Assembly (NCBI RefSeq): GCF_004765605.1
Contig: NZ_SRLC01000001.1
Span: 2,790,001-2,854,000 of the forward strand
From: Hymenobacter aquaticus
GTDB lineage: Bacteria; Bacteroidota; Bacteroidia; Cytophagales; Hymenobacteraceae
Direction of reading: 5' to 3'
Length of the DNA stretch: 64,000 bases
Within the stretch, counting starts at the first letter, position 1. The number at the start of each line of letters is the position of its first letter. Positions 1 to 7,627 of this stretch are shown here, piece by piece. Below the pieces are notes generated by a model, which was not told the DNA's origin, made no database searches, and saw only the letters and a program-made list of their open reading frames with translations. The position numbers and the translations under genes are program-made.

Positions 1-45
1 GGCCAGGATGATATACAAAATGTCGGGCATTGAGCTATGGTTTTA

Positions 46-119
46 GGGGGGTGGGGAAAAACCATAACACGGAAAAACCTGCCGACGACGAACGAATGGC
101 GGAGCCGCTTGCCCCACCC
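46..119 (-). other. Possible structured RNA or hairpin downstream of zapA
   Basis: An 8-bp perfect inverted repeat, GGGTGGGG at 49-56 and CCCCACCC at 112-119, closes a 55-nt interior that contains a smaller GC-rich hairpin around 98-108. It lies just downstream of zapA on the same strand. In many bacteria the 6S RNA gene is next to zapA, so a small RNA here is possible. No 6S consensus was matched and no promoter was recognised, so this could simply be a mRNA 3' structure. Confidence 0.2.
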
Positions 120-153
120 GATTCGAGTCTGAAACGATGCCGGCGCCGGTGCT

Positions 154-444
154 TTAGCCCAGCACCACGCCCGACAGCAGCTCGTCCAAGCGCGCGAGGC
201 GTTCGGTCAGGGCTGCATCGGTGCCGTCCTTTTCCTTGCTGACCTTCAGGCTGTCAGCCATGGTGGACAAGGCAATCATGGCCAGCAGATCCTGCTTGTC
301 CTGAATGCCATACTGCTCGCGAAATTCCTTGATCCGCTCGCCCAGCAGGCGGCCCGCCAGGCGCAGGCGCTCCTCCTCCAGGGGGGCTACCCGCATCGGG
401 TAATCCCGGTCGGCAATGCGGATTTTAATGGAAAGTTCGCTCAT
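154..444 (-). CDS. zapA: Cell division protein ZapA
   Basis: A 96-residue ZapA-family protein, which binds and bundles FtsZ at the division ring in the cytoplasm. The N-terminal part (MSELSIKIRIADRDYPMRV) is the typical short beta region, followed by a long helix with the family pattern in which Arg/Leu-rich residues lead into LLAMIALSTMADSL. The length matches the family (about 95-110). It starts 31 bp after the stop of the coiled-coil gene at 476-772, so the two are probably co-transcribed downstream of pheT. The pheT, small coiled coil, zapA order is, from memory, common in Bacteroidota. The identification is strong for a small protein. Confidence 0.85.
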   Translation of the reverse strand: MSELSIKIRIADRDYPMRVAPLEEERLRLAGRLLGERIKEFREQYGIQDKQDLLAMIALSTMADSLKVSKEKDGTDAALTERLARLDELLSGVVLG

Positions 445-475
445 CGGGAGCAGCAGTCGTGGGATGTAGGGTTTG

Positions 476-772
476 TTACTCTCTCAAGTAGGCAAGGCAC
501 TTATCTATTTCGCGGATATATTCGTTGAGGCGAAGTTTCAGCTCGTTTGCGTTGGCAGGTTCCCCTGCTATGGTATTGACAAGTTTAGCGATATTCTCTT
601 GATTCTGGAAATCCTTCAACTGCCGCTCCCGGTCGCGCACGTCGGCCCGGAGCTGTTGGATGGTGGTCTGGGCATCGGCCAAATCCTCGCGCAAGCCCTG
701 ATAGGCAGCCACTAAAGACGTCACCTGACGCTCCAGGCGGTCTAGTTGGGCAAGTTGTTTGGAAGAGGCCAT
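476..772 (-). CDS. Small coiled-coil protein, possible ZapB-like partner of ZapA
   Basis: A 98-residue, highly charged protein. Residues 8-60 show a heptad-like Leu pattern (LDRLERQVTSLVAAYQGL, then DLADAQTTIQQLRADVRDRE), which predicts a long coiled coil; the C-terminal 35 residues form a second short helical region. There is no signal peptide or membrane segment. Its position directly before zapA suggests a divisome-associated coiled coil analogous to ZapB, but that is inferred from context only. No catalytic motif is visible. The ATG at 770-772 is the only plausible start. Confidence 0.7.
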   Translation of the reverse strand: MASSKQLAQLDRLERQVTSLVAAYQGLREDLADAQTTIQQLRADVRDRERQLKDFQNQENIAKLVNTIAGEPANANELKLRLNEYIREIDKCLAYLRE

Positions 773-830
773 CGAAAAAGAAATATTTTGGAGGCTAATG
801 TAAGACGAAGTTGCCGGCTGTGGTACTCCG

Positions 831-853
831 GAGTTAAAGTTGGGCTTTAACTC
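831..853. repeat. Perfect 9-bp inverted repeat with 5-nt loop
   Basis: GAGTTAAAG at 831-839 and CTTTAACTC at 845-853 form a perfect hairpin between pheT and the coiled-coil gene. There is no T-run on either side, so it is not a classical terminator and could be an operator or processing site. A second perfect 8-bp pair, TATAGAGT (903-910) and ACTCTATA (932-939), lies just beyond it. Confidence 0.6.
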
Positions 854-942
854 GCTTCAGCCAACTACCTTCAATACCAAAAACGGCCCGGGCATTTACG
901 TGTATAGAGTTGGCACGAATTGTCCTGGTATACTCTATAAAG

Positions 943-1035
943 CGTCATGCTGAGCGGAGTCGAAGCATCTCTGCCGCAGTAGTAAATAGATTTTACCATT
1001 GCAGTAGAGATGCTTCGACTTCGCTCAGCATGACG
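943..1035. repeat. Long palindromic intergenic repeat (REP-like, family A)
   Basis: Arms of 30 bp at 943-972 and 1006-1035 are inverted copies with one mismatch (29/30), separated by 33 bp. Each arm begins CGTCATGCTGAGC and continues into GTCGAAGCATCTCT. The structure sits 12 bp past the pheT stop, so it would fold at the 3' end of the pheT message. A diverged relative is at 50267-50371 (sharing CGTCATG at the arm end and CATCTC at the inner edge) and a decayed half copy is near 15085-15106. Confidence 0.85.
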
Positions 1036-1047
1036 TCCTTTTGGGAG

Positions 1048-3483
1048 TTACTTCCGGATCAGGGCCCCGGCCTGCTTTTCGAACTGGCCGATGAGGCGCT
1101 GCATTACGCCGTCGATGGCCTGGTCGGTGAGGGTTTGGGTGGGGTCCTGCAGGGTGAAGCTCACGGAGTAGGACTTTTTGCCCGCACCCAGATTTTCGCC
1201 CTCGTACACGTCGAACACGTTCACGCTCTGCAGCAGCTTTTTCTCGGTGCGCTGGGCAATCTGACGGAGCTGGTCGAAGGTCACGGTCCGGTCGACGACT
1301 ACGGACAAGTCGCGGCGCACCTCGGGGAACTTGGCCAACTCCTTGGCCGTGAGCGTGTTCTTGTATTTCCGCATCAGGAAGTCCCAATCCAGCTCGGCGT
1401 ACCACACGGGCTGGTTCACGTCGAGGCGTTTGAGGATGGCTGGCGACACGGCCCCGAGGTGGGCCACCGGCTGGTTCTGGGCCAGCAAGGTGAGGCCCCC
1501 GGCCAAGTACGGATGCTGCACGGGCTGGGACGCGGGCTGCGCAAAGCCGAACGAGGCCAGGACCTGCTGCACGGCGGCGGCTAGCTGGTGGAAAGTGGTT
1601 TTGTCGGACTTCTGCTGCCAGGTTTCGGCGGCGGTGTTGCCGCTGAGGTAGATAACGAGCTTGTTTCGCTCAGTATACTTGCCCTCGGCTTCGCGGTGGT
1701 AAGTTTTGCCGAACTCGTAGAGCTTCAGGTCGCGCTGGCGGCGGTTGACGTTGTAGCGGATGATTTCCAGGCCCGAGTGCAGCAGCGTGGGGCGCATCAC
1801 GTTCAGGTCGGCGCTGTTGAAGTTGAGCACCGGTACCAGAGTTTCATCCTTCTCCCCTTCCTTCTCGAAATAGAGCGAGTTGGTCAGCGAGTTGGTAATG
1901 ATTTCCGAAAAGCCCTGGCCGCTGAGCAGGCGGGCCGTGTTCTGGCGCAGCACCTCGGGGTCGGGGTTGGGGAATTTGGCCAGGAACGAAGCCGAGTTGT
2001 GGGGCCGCAAAGCCACGTGGTTGTAGCCGTAGATGCGCAGGATTTCCTCGATGACATCGGCTTCCCGGGTCACGTCCACCTTGTGCGGCGGCACGCTCAG
2101 AATCCACTCGGCGTGGCCGGCGGCATCCTGGCTTTCCTCGGCAATGAGAATATCGAGGTCGGTGAGGATCTGGCGGATTCGCTCGGGGGCAATGAACTGA
2201 CCCACGAGCCGTTCAACGCGGGGCAGGCGCAGGCGCACCGGCGTGTGGCTGATGGGCGCGGGGTACTCATCCACGATACCTGCGGCCACGGTAGCCCCGG
2301 CCACTTCCTGGAGCAGCAGGGCGGCACGCTTCAGGGCCACGGGCACCATGTGCGGGTCGGTGCCCCGCTCGAAACGGAAGGAGGCGTCGGTTTTGAGCTG
2401 GTGCACCTGGGACGATTTGCGCACGGCGGCGGGTTGGAAGTAGGCGCTTTCCAGGAACACGCGGGTCGTAGCGTCCGACACGCCGGAGGTTTTGCCCCCG
2501 AACACGCCGGCCAGGGCCATAGGCGCGCCGTTGGCGTCGGCAATAACCAAATCAGCTGCTTTCAACGTCCGCTCGGTGCCGTCCAGGGTCGTGAACTTCT
2601 CCCCTTCCTGGGCCCGCTTCACGATGATTTTATTGCCGGTAATCTGGTCGGCGTCGAAGGCGTGCAGGGGCTGGCCCAGCTCGTGCAGCACGAAGTTGGT
2701 CACGTCCACCACGTTGTTGATGGGCGAAAGGCCGATGCTGCGCAGGCGGCGCTGCAGCCACTCCGGCGACGGGCCTACCTGCACGTTTTCCAGCAGCAAA
2801 CCGGCGTAGCGCGGACTGGCTTCCGGGTCCTGAATTTCCACCGTGATGTTGCGCTCGGCCGAAGCCGGGGCGTGAAACTTGCTGATGTCGGGCAGGTGGC
2901 AGGGCTGGCGCAGCAACGCGCGCAGCTCCCGGGCCACGCCGTAGTGCGAAGCGGCGTCGGCGCGGTTGGGCGTCAGCCCGATTTCGTAGACCGAGTCGGA
3001 GTCCAGGCCGAAGTACTCAGCGGCGGGCGTACCGTTGGGCAGCTCGGTTTCCAGCACCATGATGCCAGCGTGCGACTGGCCCAGCCCGATTTCGTCCTCG
3101 GCGCAGATCATGCCCTCGGAGGCCGCCCCGCGAATCTTGGACTTCTTGATTTTGAACGGCTCCCCTGCGGCTGGGTACAGCGTCGCGCCTTCCAGGGCCA
3201 CTACCACGCGCTGACCGGCGGCCACGTTGGGCGCGCCGCACACAATCTGGCGGGGCGTGGCGTCGCCCACGTCCACGGTAGTCAGACTGAGCTTGTCGGC
3301 GTCGGGGTGCCGCTCGCAGGTGAGCACCGTGCCCAGCACCACGCCGCGCAGGCCGCCGGGGATGCTTTCGAGCTCCTCAATTCCTTCTACTTCCAGGCCG
3401 GAGCCGGTGAGCAGCTGGCCGAGTTCCACGGCGGGTTTGTCGGTCGGAATCAGGGTACGGAGCCAGTCGAGGGATATTTTCAT
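1048..3483 (-). CDS. pheT: Phenylalanine--tRNA ligase beta subunit
   Basis: An 811-residue beta subunit of the alpha2beta2 phenylalanyl-tRNA synthetase, which charges tRNA-Phe. Domains in order: an N-terminal segment beginning MKISLDWLRTLIPT, an EMAP-type tRNA-binding domain at about 44-155 (GVVLGTVLTCERHPDADKLS), the B3/B4 editing region at about 215-390, the B5 domain at about 415-485, the catalytic-like core, and a C-terminal FDX-ACB anticodon-binding domain (FPEVRRDLSVVVDR). The length is normal for the family. The frame is open 22 codons upstream, but that stretch is translated repeat DNA (see 3487-3575), so the ATG at 3481-3483 is chosen. pheS is not in the window. Confidence 0.97.
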   Translation of the reverse strand: MKISLDWLRTLIPTDKPAVELGQLLTGSGLEVEGIEELESIPGGLRGVVLGTVLTCERHPDADKLSLTTVDVGDATPRQIVCGAPNVAAGQRVVVALEGATLYPAAGEPFKIKKSKIRGAASEGMICAEDEIGLGQSHAGIMVLETELPNGTPAAEYFGLDSDSVYEIGLTPNRADAASHYGVARELRALLRQPCHLPDISKFHAPASAERNITVEIQDPEASPRYAGLLLENVQVGPSPEWLQRRLRSIGLSPINNVVDVTNFVLHELGQPLHAFDADQITGNKIIVKRAQEGEKFTTLDGTERTLKAADLVIADANGAPMALAGVFGGKTSGVSDATTRVFLESAYFQPAAVRKSSQVHQLKTDASFRFERGTDPHMVPVALKRAALLLQEVAGATVAAGIVDEYPAPISHTPVRLRLPRVERLVGQFIAPERIRQILTDLDILIAEESQDAAGHAEWILSVPPHKVDVTREADVIEEILRIYGYNHVALRPHNSASFLAKFPNPDPEVLRQNTARLLSGQGFSEIITNSLTNSLYFEKEGEKDETLVPVLNFNSADLNVMRPTLLHSGLEIIRYNVNRRQRDLKLYEFGKTYHREAEGKYTERNKLVIYLSGNTAAETWQQKSDKTTFHQLAAAVQQVLASFGFAQPASQPVQHPYLAGGLTLLAQNQPVAHLGAVSPAILKRLDVNQPVWYAELDWDFLMRKYKNTLTAKELAKFPEVRRDLSVVVDRTVTFDQLRQIAQRTEKKLLQSVNVFDVYEGENLGAGKKSYSVSFTLQDPTQTLTDQAIDGVMQRLIGQFEKQAGALIRK

Positions 3484-3486
3484 CTT

Positions 3487-3575
3487 GGTTGCTGATTGCT
3501 GATTACTGATTGCTGATTGCTGTAGCTTGTTGAATAACGAAACAATCAACCATCAGCAATCAGCAATTCAGGCGG
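3487..3575. repeat. TTGCTGATTGCTGATT short tandem/inverted repeats upstream of pheT
   Basis: At about 3487-3523 the octamer-like unit GATTGCTG/GATTACTG is repeated four to five times. At about 3550-3570 the complementary ATCAGCAATCAGCAA occurs, so the two blocks can pair across a 30-nt loop. The structure occupies the pheT leader and could form a stem in the 5' UTR. It resembles the slippage-prone TTGCTGAT repeats seen between genes of several bacteria. Confidence 0.7.
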
Positions 3576-3607
3576 CAAAGGTACGGATTCGGGCGGGCGG
3601 CGAAAGG

Positions 3608-4249
3608 CTAGTGGGCGTGGCCGGTGTGGTCTTCCTCGGGGAAGCTCTTTTCGCCGGCCGGAATGGGAATGGGCAGGCGGTTGTCGGCCGGCGGCACGGG
3701 GCAGGAATACTCGTTGTTATAGGCGCAGAACGGGTTGTAGGCCGCGTTGAAGTCCAGCACGATTTCCTTATCGGCCTCCGCGGGCAGGGCAATATCGAGG
3801 TAGCGGCCCCCGCCGTAGGTGTCGAAGCCGTTGGTTTTGTCGGTGAAGGGCACGAATAGCTCGGGCTTGTCGTCGTTCACTTTCAGAAACAAGACCAGCT
3901 GCCGGGGCTGCCGGTCAAGCTCAAACGTGGCCTTGCCCCAGCGCAGGTACTTATCGGCCTTGCCGTCGGTGAGCTGCATGGCCATGGTATCAGGGGTGGC
4001 AAACCGCTCCAGCTGGGCCGTGACGCGGAAGGCTTTGTCGGGCGCGTAGTAGCGCAGCGAGTCGAAATGGTCGCGCTGCTCGGCGTTGAGCGGCGAGTCT
4101 TTCATGCGGCGGAAGGAGTTGTTCTTTTCGGTGCGGGCTTTCTGAATGCCGGTAGCGTACTGGTCGTGGCCCAGCACCAGATCCTGCAGGAAGTAAGCGA
4201 AGACCACCAGCAGGCCCAGGCCGATGAGAAGTTTGGGGTTGATGCGCAT
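3608..4249 (-). CDS. DUF1684 domain-containing membrane-anchored protein
   Basis: A 213-residue protein with one N-terminal hydrophobic segment (residues 5-24) that anchors it or exports it. The body carries the DUF1684 signature blocks: DGKADKYLRWGKATFEL, then YGGGRYLDI, then FNAAYNPFCAYN followed by CPVPPADNRLPIPI and AGEKSF. The function of DUF1684 is unknown to me. The C terminus is His-rich (HTGHAH). The ATG at 4247-4249 is preferred over a TTG three codons upstream. It lies between radC and pheT on the same strand, but a 202-bp repeat element separates it from radC. Confidence 0.85.
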   Translation of the reverse strand: MRINPKLLIGLGLLVVFAYFLQDLVLGHDQYATGIQKARTEKNNSFRRMKDSPLNAEQRDHFDSLRYYAPDKAFRVTAQLERFATPDTMAMQLTDGKADKYLRWGKATFELDRQPRQLVLFLKVNDDKPELFVPFTDKTNGFDTYGGGRYLDIALPAEADKEIVLDFNAAYNPFCAYNNEYSCPVPPADNRLPIPIPAGEKSFPEEDHTGHAH

Positions 4250-4272
4250 AGGCCGCAAAGGTAGTACACGGG

Positions 4273-4474
4273 CCTCACCCCAACCCTCTCCCGAGGAGAG
4301 GGGGCCAGATGACGCGAACAGACGAAAGTCACAGCTTCTCAGCTGTGACTTTCGTATTCCTATCAGATCAGGAGATGCTACTATCAGCAGTAGCCGTTGC
4401 AGAGGCGCGAGCCGAAGCGGCGGCGCAGAACCTTGCGGCTGGCCCCCTCTCTTCAGGAGAGGGACGGGGTGAGG
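4273..4474. mobile_element. MITE-like 202-bp repeat unit with 34-bp inverted ends
   Basis: The ends are 4273-4306 and 4441-4474. Compared as inverted copies they agree at 30 of 34 positions and begin CCTCACCCC. Each end can also fold by itself (CCCTCTCC with GGAGAGGG). The middle has a separate perfect 14-bp hairpin, ACGAAAGTCACAGC with GCTGTGACTTTCGT, at about 4322-4355. No coding capacity and no clear target duplication are seen. The right end abuts the radC stop codon, so the element may supply the 3' end of the radC message. Related halves occur near 15106-15145. Confidence 0.65.
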
Positions 4475-5218
4475 CTACAGAATGCACTCGTCGGCGAAGC
4501 TGTAGTAGCCGTGGTCGGTGTAAATCAGGTGGTCGAGCACGGGCAAATCCAGGAACTGGCCGGCTTCCTTGAGCTTGCGGGTCAGGGCAATGTCGGCGGC
4601 CGAGGGCTGGCGGTTGCCGCTGGGGTGGTTGTGGACCAGAATAATGCTGCTGGCCAGCTGCTCCAGGGCCTCTTTGAAAATCATCTTGGGGTCGGCCACG
4701 GTGCCAGCCACGCCCCCGCTGCTCACGCTGGTTTTGCGCATCACCACGTTGGCCCGGTTCAGCAGAATCACCCAGAACTCCTCGTGGGGCAAATCCTGGA
4801 GGTTGGGCCGCACCAGGTTGTAGATATCCAGGGAGCAGGTGATGGTGGTGCGGGCTGCGGCGGCGGTTTCCTTGCGCCGCCGCCCCAGCTCCAGGGCCGC
4901 CACGATGGTAATGGCCTTGGCCTCGCCAATGCCTTTATGGCGCATCAGGTCTTTGATGGACAGCCGGGCCAGCTCGTTCAAATCATTTTTTACGGCCGCC
5001 AGAATCAGCTTGGCCACGTCCACGGCCGAGAGCTTGGCCGTGCCCGAGCCCAGCAGAATGGCCATCAGCTCGGCGTCGGAAAGGGCCGTGCGGCCTTTTT
5101 GCATGAGCTTTTCGCGGGGCCGGTCTTCCTCGGCCCAGCTCTTGATGCTGAAGCTGGCGGGGGTTTGGTAGAAGACGGGCGCAGTTGCTTCTTCGGACAG
5201 ATTGTCAAACGATTCCAT
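4475..5218 (-). CDS. radC: RadC family JAB/MPN domain protein
   Basis: A 247-residue RadC-like protein, the expected family length (about 220-245). The N-terminal third has the helix-hairpin-helix region (LSDAELMAILLGSG, then LMRHKGIGEAKA). The C-terminal half is the JAMM/MPN metal site with HNHPSGNRQPSAAD, giving the two His and the Asp of HxH(x7-10)SxxD. The family is named for DNA repair, but its role is disputed and a nucleic-acid or peptide hydrolase role has not been settled. It is the first gene of the minus-strand group, with a divergent promoter region of about 115 bp shared with the phosphoesterase at 5334. Confidence 0.92.
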   Translation of the reverse strand: MESFDNLSEEATAPVFYQTPASFSIKSWAEEDRPREKLMQKGRTALSDAELMAILLGSGTAKLSAVDVAKLILAAVKNDLNELARLSIKDLMRHKGIGEAKAITIVAALELGRRRKETAAAARTTITCSLDIYNLVRPNLQDLPHEEFWVILLNRANVVMRKTSVSSGGVAGTVADPKMIFKEALEQLASSIILVHNHPSGNRQPSAADIALTRKLKEAGQFLDLPVLDHLIYTDHGYYSFADECIL

Positions 5219-5333
5219 CGGGTATTGATGTTGTAGGGCGTAACGGATAAAGTATAACCGGGCGTAATTCGTCTGGTAAAGTAGTTACCGGCGGCCAAAA
5301 CCTCTGCGCGCCGGCGTAGTTTCTCTCTGATAT

Positions 5334-6593
5334 ATGCAAAGAATCATCACCAGCGCGCTGTTTGTCGTGCTCCTGCTTGGCGTCGATTGGTACGTATTCC
5401 AGGCCGTGCGCACCGTCAGCCAGGGCGCTTCGGCCGCCACCCAGCGCTTTATTACCGGCGGCTACTGGCTGCTCACCCTCGTTTCCCTGTTCGGCATTCT
5501 CTGGATGGCCCTCACCCGCGGCACCCCGCCCACGCTGCTGCGCACCTACCTGACCAGCGCCATTATGGTGCTGTTCGTCTCGAAGCTGGTGGTAGTCTTG
5601 TTTCTGCTGGTCGATGACGCGGGCCGCCTCGTGCGGTTTATGGCCTCCAAGTTCGGGGCCCGGCCCGACCCGCTCGGCAACGGCAGTCCCGGCATTTCGC
5701 GCAGCCAGTTTCTGAACCGCATGGCCCTGGTGGCGGGCGGCATTCCGTTCGTGGCCCTGATCTGGGGCATGGTGAAGGGCGCCACCGACTACCAGGTGAA
5801 GCGCGTGGTGCTGAAGTTTCCGAACCTACCCGCCTCGTTCGACGGCTTCAAGCTGCTCCAGATTTCGGACTTGCACACGGGCAGCTTCAACGCCGACCCC
5901 GAGCCCCTGGAGCGGGCCGTGGCCCTGATCAACAAGCAGCAGGCCGACCTGGTCTTCATGACCGGCGACCTGGTCAACAACGTGGCCACCGAGGTGGAGC
6001 CCCACATTGATACGCTGGCCAAAATCCAGTCGAAGCTGCCGATTTACTCGATTCTGGGCAACCACGACTACGCCGACTACGTCGACTGGACCGATCTGGG
6101 CGGCCAATCAGCCAAGCAGGCCAACCTCGACCGACTCAAGCAGAACCACGCCAAGATTGGCTGGAAGCTGCTGCTGGACGAAAGCCACACGATTGAGCGC
6201 GACGGCGAGAAAATAGCGGTGCTGGGCGTGCAGAACTGGGGCGCGCAGATGCGTTTCCCGAAGTACGGCAACCTGGCCCAGGCCCACGCCGGCAGCGGCG
6301 ACGCGCCCTTCAAAATCCTGCTCAGCCACGACCCTTCCCACTGGGAAGCGCAGGTGCTGGAATACCCCGACATCGACCTCACGCTCTCGGGCCACACCCA
6401 CGGCATGCAGTTCGGCGTCAACCTCTCGTTCCTGAAATGGAGCCCGGTGCAATACGTCTACAAGCAGTGGGCGGGCCTGTACTCGAAGGGCAAGCAGCAC
6501 CTGTACGTGAATACCGGCCTGGGCTTTATCGGCTACCCCGGCCGGGTGGGCTTCCTGCCCGAAATCACCGTGTTTGAGCTGCGCCGGGCCTAA
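5334..6593 (+). CDS. Membrane-anchored calcineurin-like metallophosphoesterase
   Basis: A 419-residue protein. Four predicted membrane helices occupy about residues 3-25, 40-62, 72-98 and 126-148, followed by a catalytic domain with all dimetal motifs: ISDLHTGSF (about 178), MTGDLVNN, LGNHDY, a His-bearing LLSHDP and SGHTHGMQ near the C terminus. The architecture matches the YkuE/YaeI-type phosphoesterases, some of which act on UDP-diacylglucosamine or other phospholipid-linked substrates at the inner membrane, but the substrate here cannot be read from sequence. Monocistronic: a strong terminator follows 22 bp after the stop. Confidence 0.9.
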   Translation: MQRIITSALFVVLLLGVDWYVFQAVRTVSQGASAATQRFITGGYWLLTLVSLFGILWMALTRGTPPTLLRTYLTSAIMVLFVSKLVVVLFLLVDDAGRLVRFMASKFGARPDPLGNGSPGISRSQFLNRMALVAGGIPFVALIWGMVKGATDYQVKRVVLKFPNLPASFDGFKLLQISDLHTGSFNADPEPLERAVALINKQQADLVFMTGDLVNNVATEVEPHIDTLAKIQSKLPIYSILGNHDYADYVDWTDLGGQSAKQANLDRLKQNHAKIGWKLLLDESHTIERDGEKIAVLGVQNWGAQMRFPKYGNLAQAHAGSGDAPFKILLSHDPSHWEAQVLEYPDIDLTLSGHTHGMQFGVNLSFLKWSPVQYVYKQWAGLYSKGKQHLYVNTGLGFIGYPGRVGFLPEITVFELRRA

Positions 6594-6615
6594 ACTGACC
6601 AATTTATTTCCGGAG

Positions 6616-6651
6616 AAAAAGCGGCTAGGATTATTCCTAGTCGCTTTTTTT
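6616..6651. terminator. Rho-independent terminator after the phosphoesterase
   Basis: AAAAAGCGGCTAGGA pairs with TCCTAGTCGCTTTTTTT across a TTAT loop. A-run before and T-run after allow function on both strands. Confidence 0.85.
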
Positions 6652-6745
6652 ATTTCCCGAGTTTACCCGGCAGTAACCGAGGAGTTTGTGGGCGCGTATA
6701 CGCCGCATCAGTTTCTGATTTCTCTCACAACCGACTCTCTACACC

Positions 6746-7399
6746 ATGAAAAATTCACTGTTGCTGTTGTCGTGCGCCGCGGCCTTCACAATGGCTTCCT
6801 GCTCGCAGGAAAAAACCACCGAAACCTCCGAAACGACCATTACCACGGACGCCGCCAACGGCACGGCCATGAACACGGCCGACATGGATACCCAGTACCG
6901 CAACCGCGCCAATACCATTGCCACCAAGATGGCCTCGGACATGAAAATCCAGGATACGGCGATGGTGTCGCGCGTGCGCACGGCCTACTACAACCGGGCC
7001 CGCCGCATGGGCGAGCTGCGCAACCAGTACACTTCCGACACGACCGGTATGGCCGCCGCCATGCGCGACGCCAACATGCAGACCGACACCGAGTTCAAGT
7101 CTATCTTCACCGAGCCAACGCAGTACCAAGCCTACGAAACCAACCGCTCCGCCTACGACGAGTCGAACTACATGGACGACAACTCGGCCATGTCTTCCTC
7201 GTCGGATATGAGCTCGTCGGCAGACATGAGCACCACCGACAACTCGGCCATGTCGTCATCGGCCGATAACTCGATGTCGGGCGGCACACAGGTGGAGAAG
7301 CTGAAGGCCAAGGCCGACGACGGCAGCAAGCTGAAAGTGAAAGACAACGGCAAGGTGAAAACCAAAGACGCCGACGGCAACAAAACAAAAACCGAGTAA
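6746..7399 (+). CDS. Low-complexity lipoprotein with Lys-rich tail, unknown function
   Basis: A 217-residue predicted lipoprotein: signal peptide then lipobox ending FTMASC, with the acylated Cys at residue 18. The middle (about 45-135) is helical with no recognised domain. Residues about 140-180 are low complexity built from SSSDMSS, SSADMS and DNSAMSSS repeats. The last 35 residues are a highly charged tail rich in Lys and Asp, ending in a KVKTKDADGNKTKTE stretch. The exported repetitive protein at 10219-10716 ends in a similar GKMKTKD tail. Not recognised as a known family; flanked by terminators on both sides, so it is its own transcript. Confidence 0.75.
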   Translation: MKNSLLLLSCAAAFTMASCSQEKTTETSETTITTDAANGTAMNTADMDTQYRNRANTIATKMASDMKIQDTAMVSRVRTAYYNRARRMGELRNQYTSDTTGMAAAMRDANMQTDTEFKSIFTEPTQYQAYETNRSAYDESNYMDDNSAMSSSSDMSSSADMSTTDNSAMSSSADNSMSGGTQVEKLKAKADDGSKLKVKDNGKVKTKDADGNKTKTE

Positions 7400-7428
7400 G
7401 CGTCCGGCGTAATTCCGGACTAGCCGAT

Positions 7429-7460
7429 AAAAAGCCCGATCTGGTCGATCGGGCTTTTTT
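7429..7460. terminator. Rho-independent terminator after the lipoprotein gene
   Basis: A near-perfect stem AAAAAGCCCGATC / GATCGGGCTTTTTT with a short TGGTC-type loop and a T-run. Confidence 0.9.
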
Positions 7461-7627
7461 ACTTTTGCCCCGGAGCCTTCCTTTGGGTTCTGCCCAGCGC
7501 AGTTGCCGGCCGGTAATTAGCACCTGTCCTGAGTGCTTGCCGCACCTTTGCGGCAGTTTTTTCGTTGCTTCGGAACTCCTGCCTGCAACGGCTCCGGAGT
7601 TTTTGGGCTCATTTAGGGGCTACTTCC

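Noticed and set aside
1588-3495. Long plus-strand open frame antisense to pheT
   Set aside because: It has the Gly/His/Val-rich composition of a shadow frame in high-GC DNA and no recognisable domain, while the minus strand encodes complete PheT.
3484-3549. Longer pheT start giving 833 residues
   Set aside because: The extra 22 codons are translated TTGCTGAT repeats; MKISLDWL is the usual N terminus of the family.
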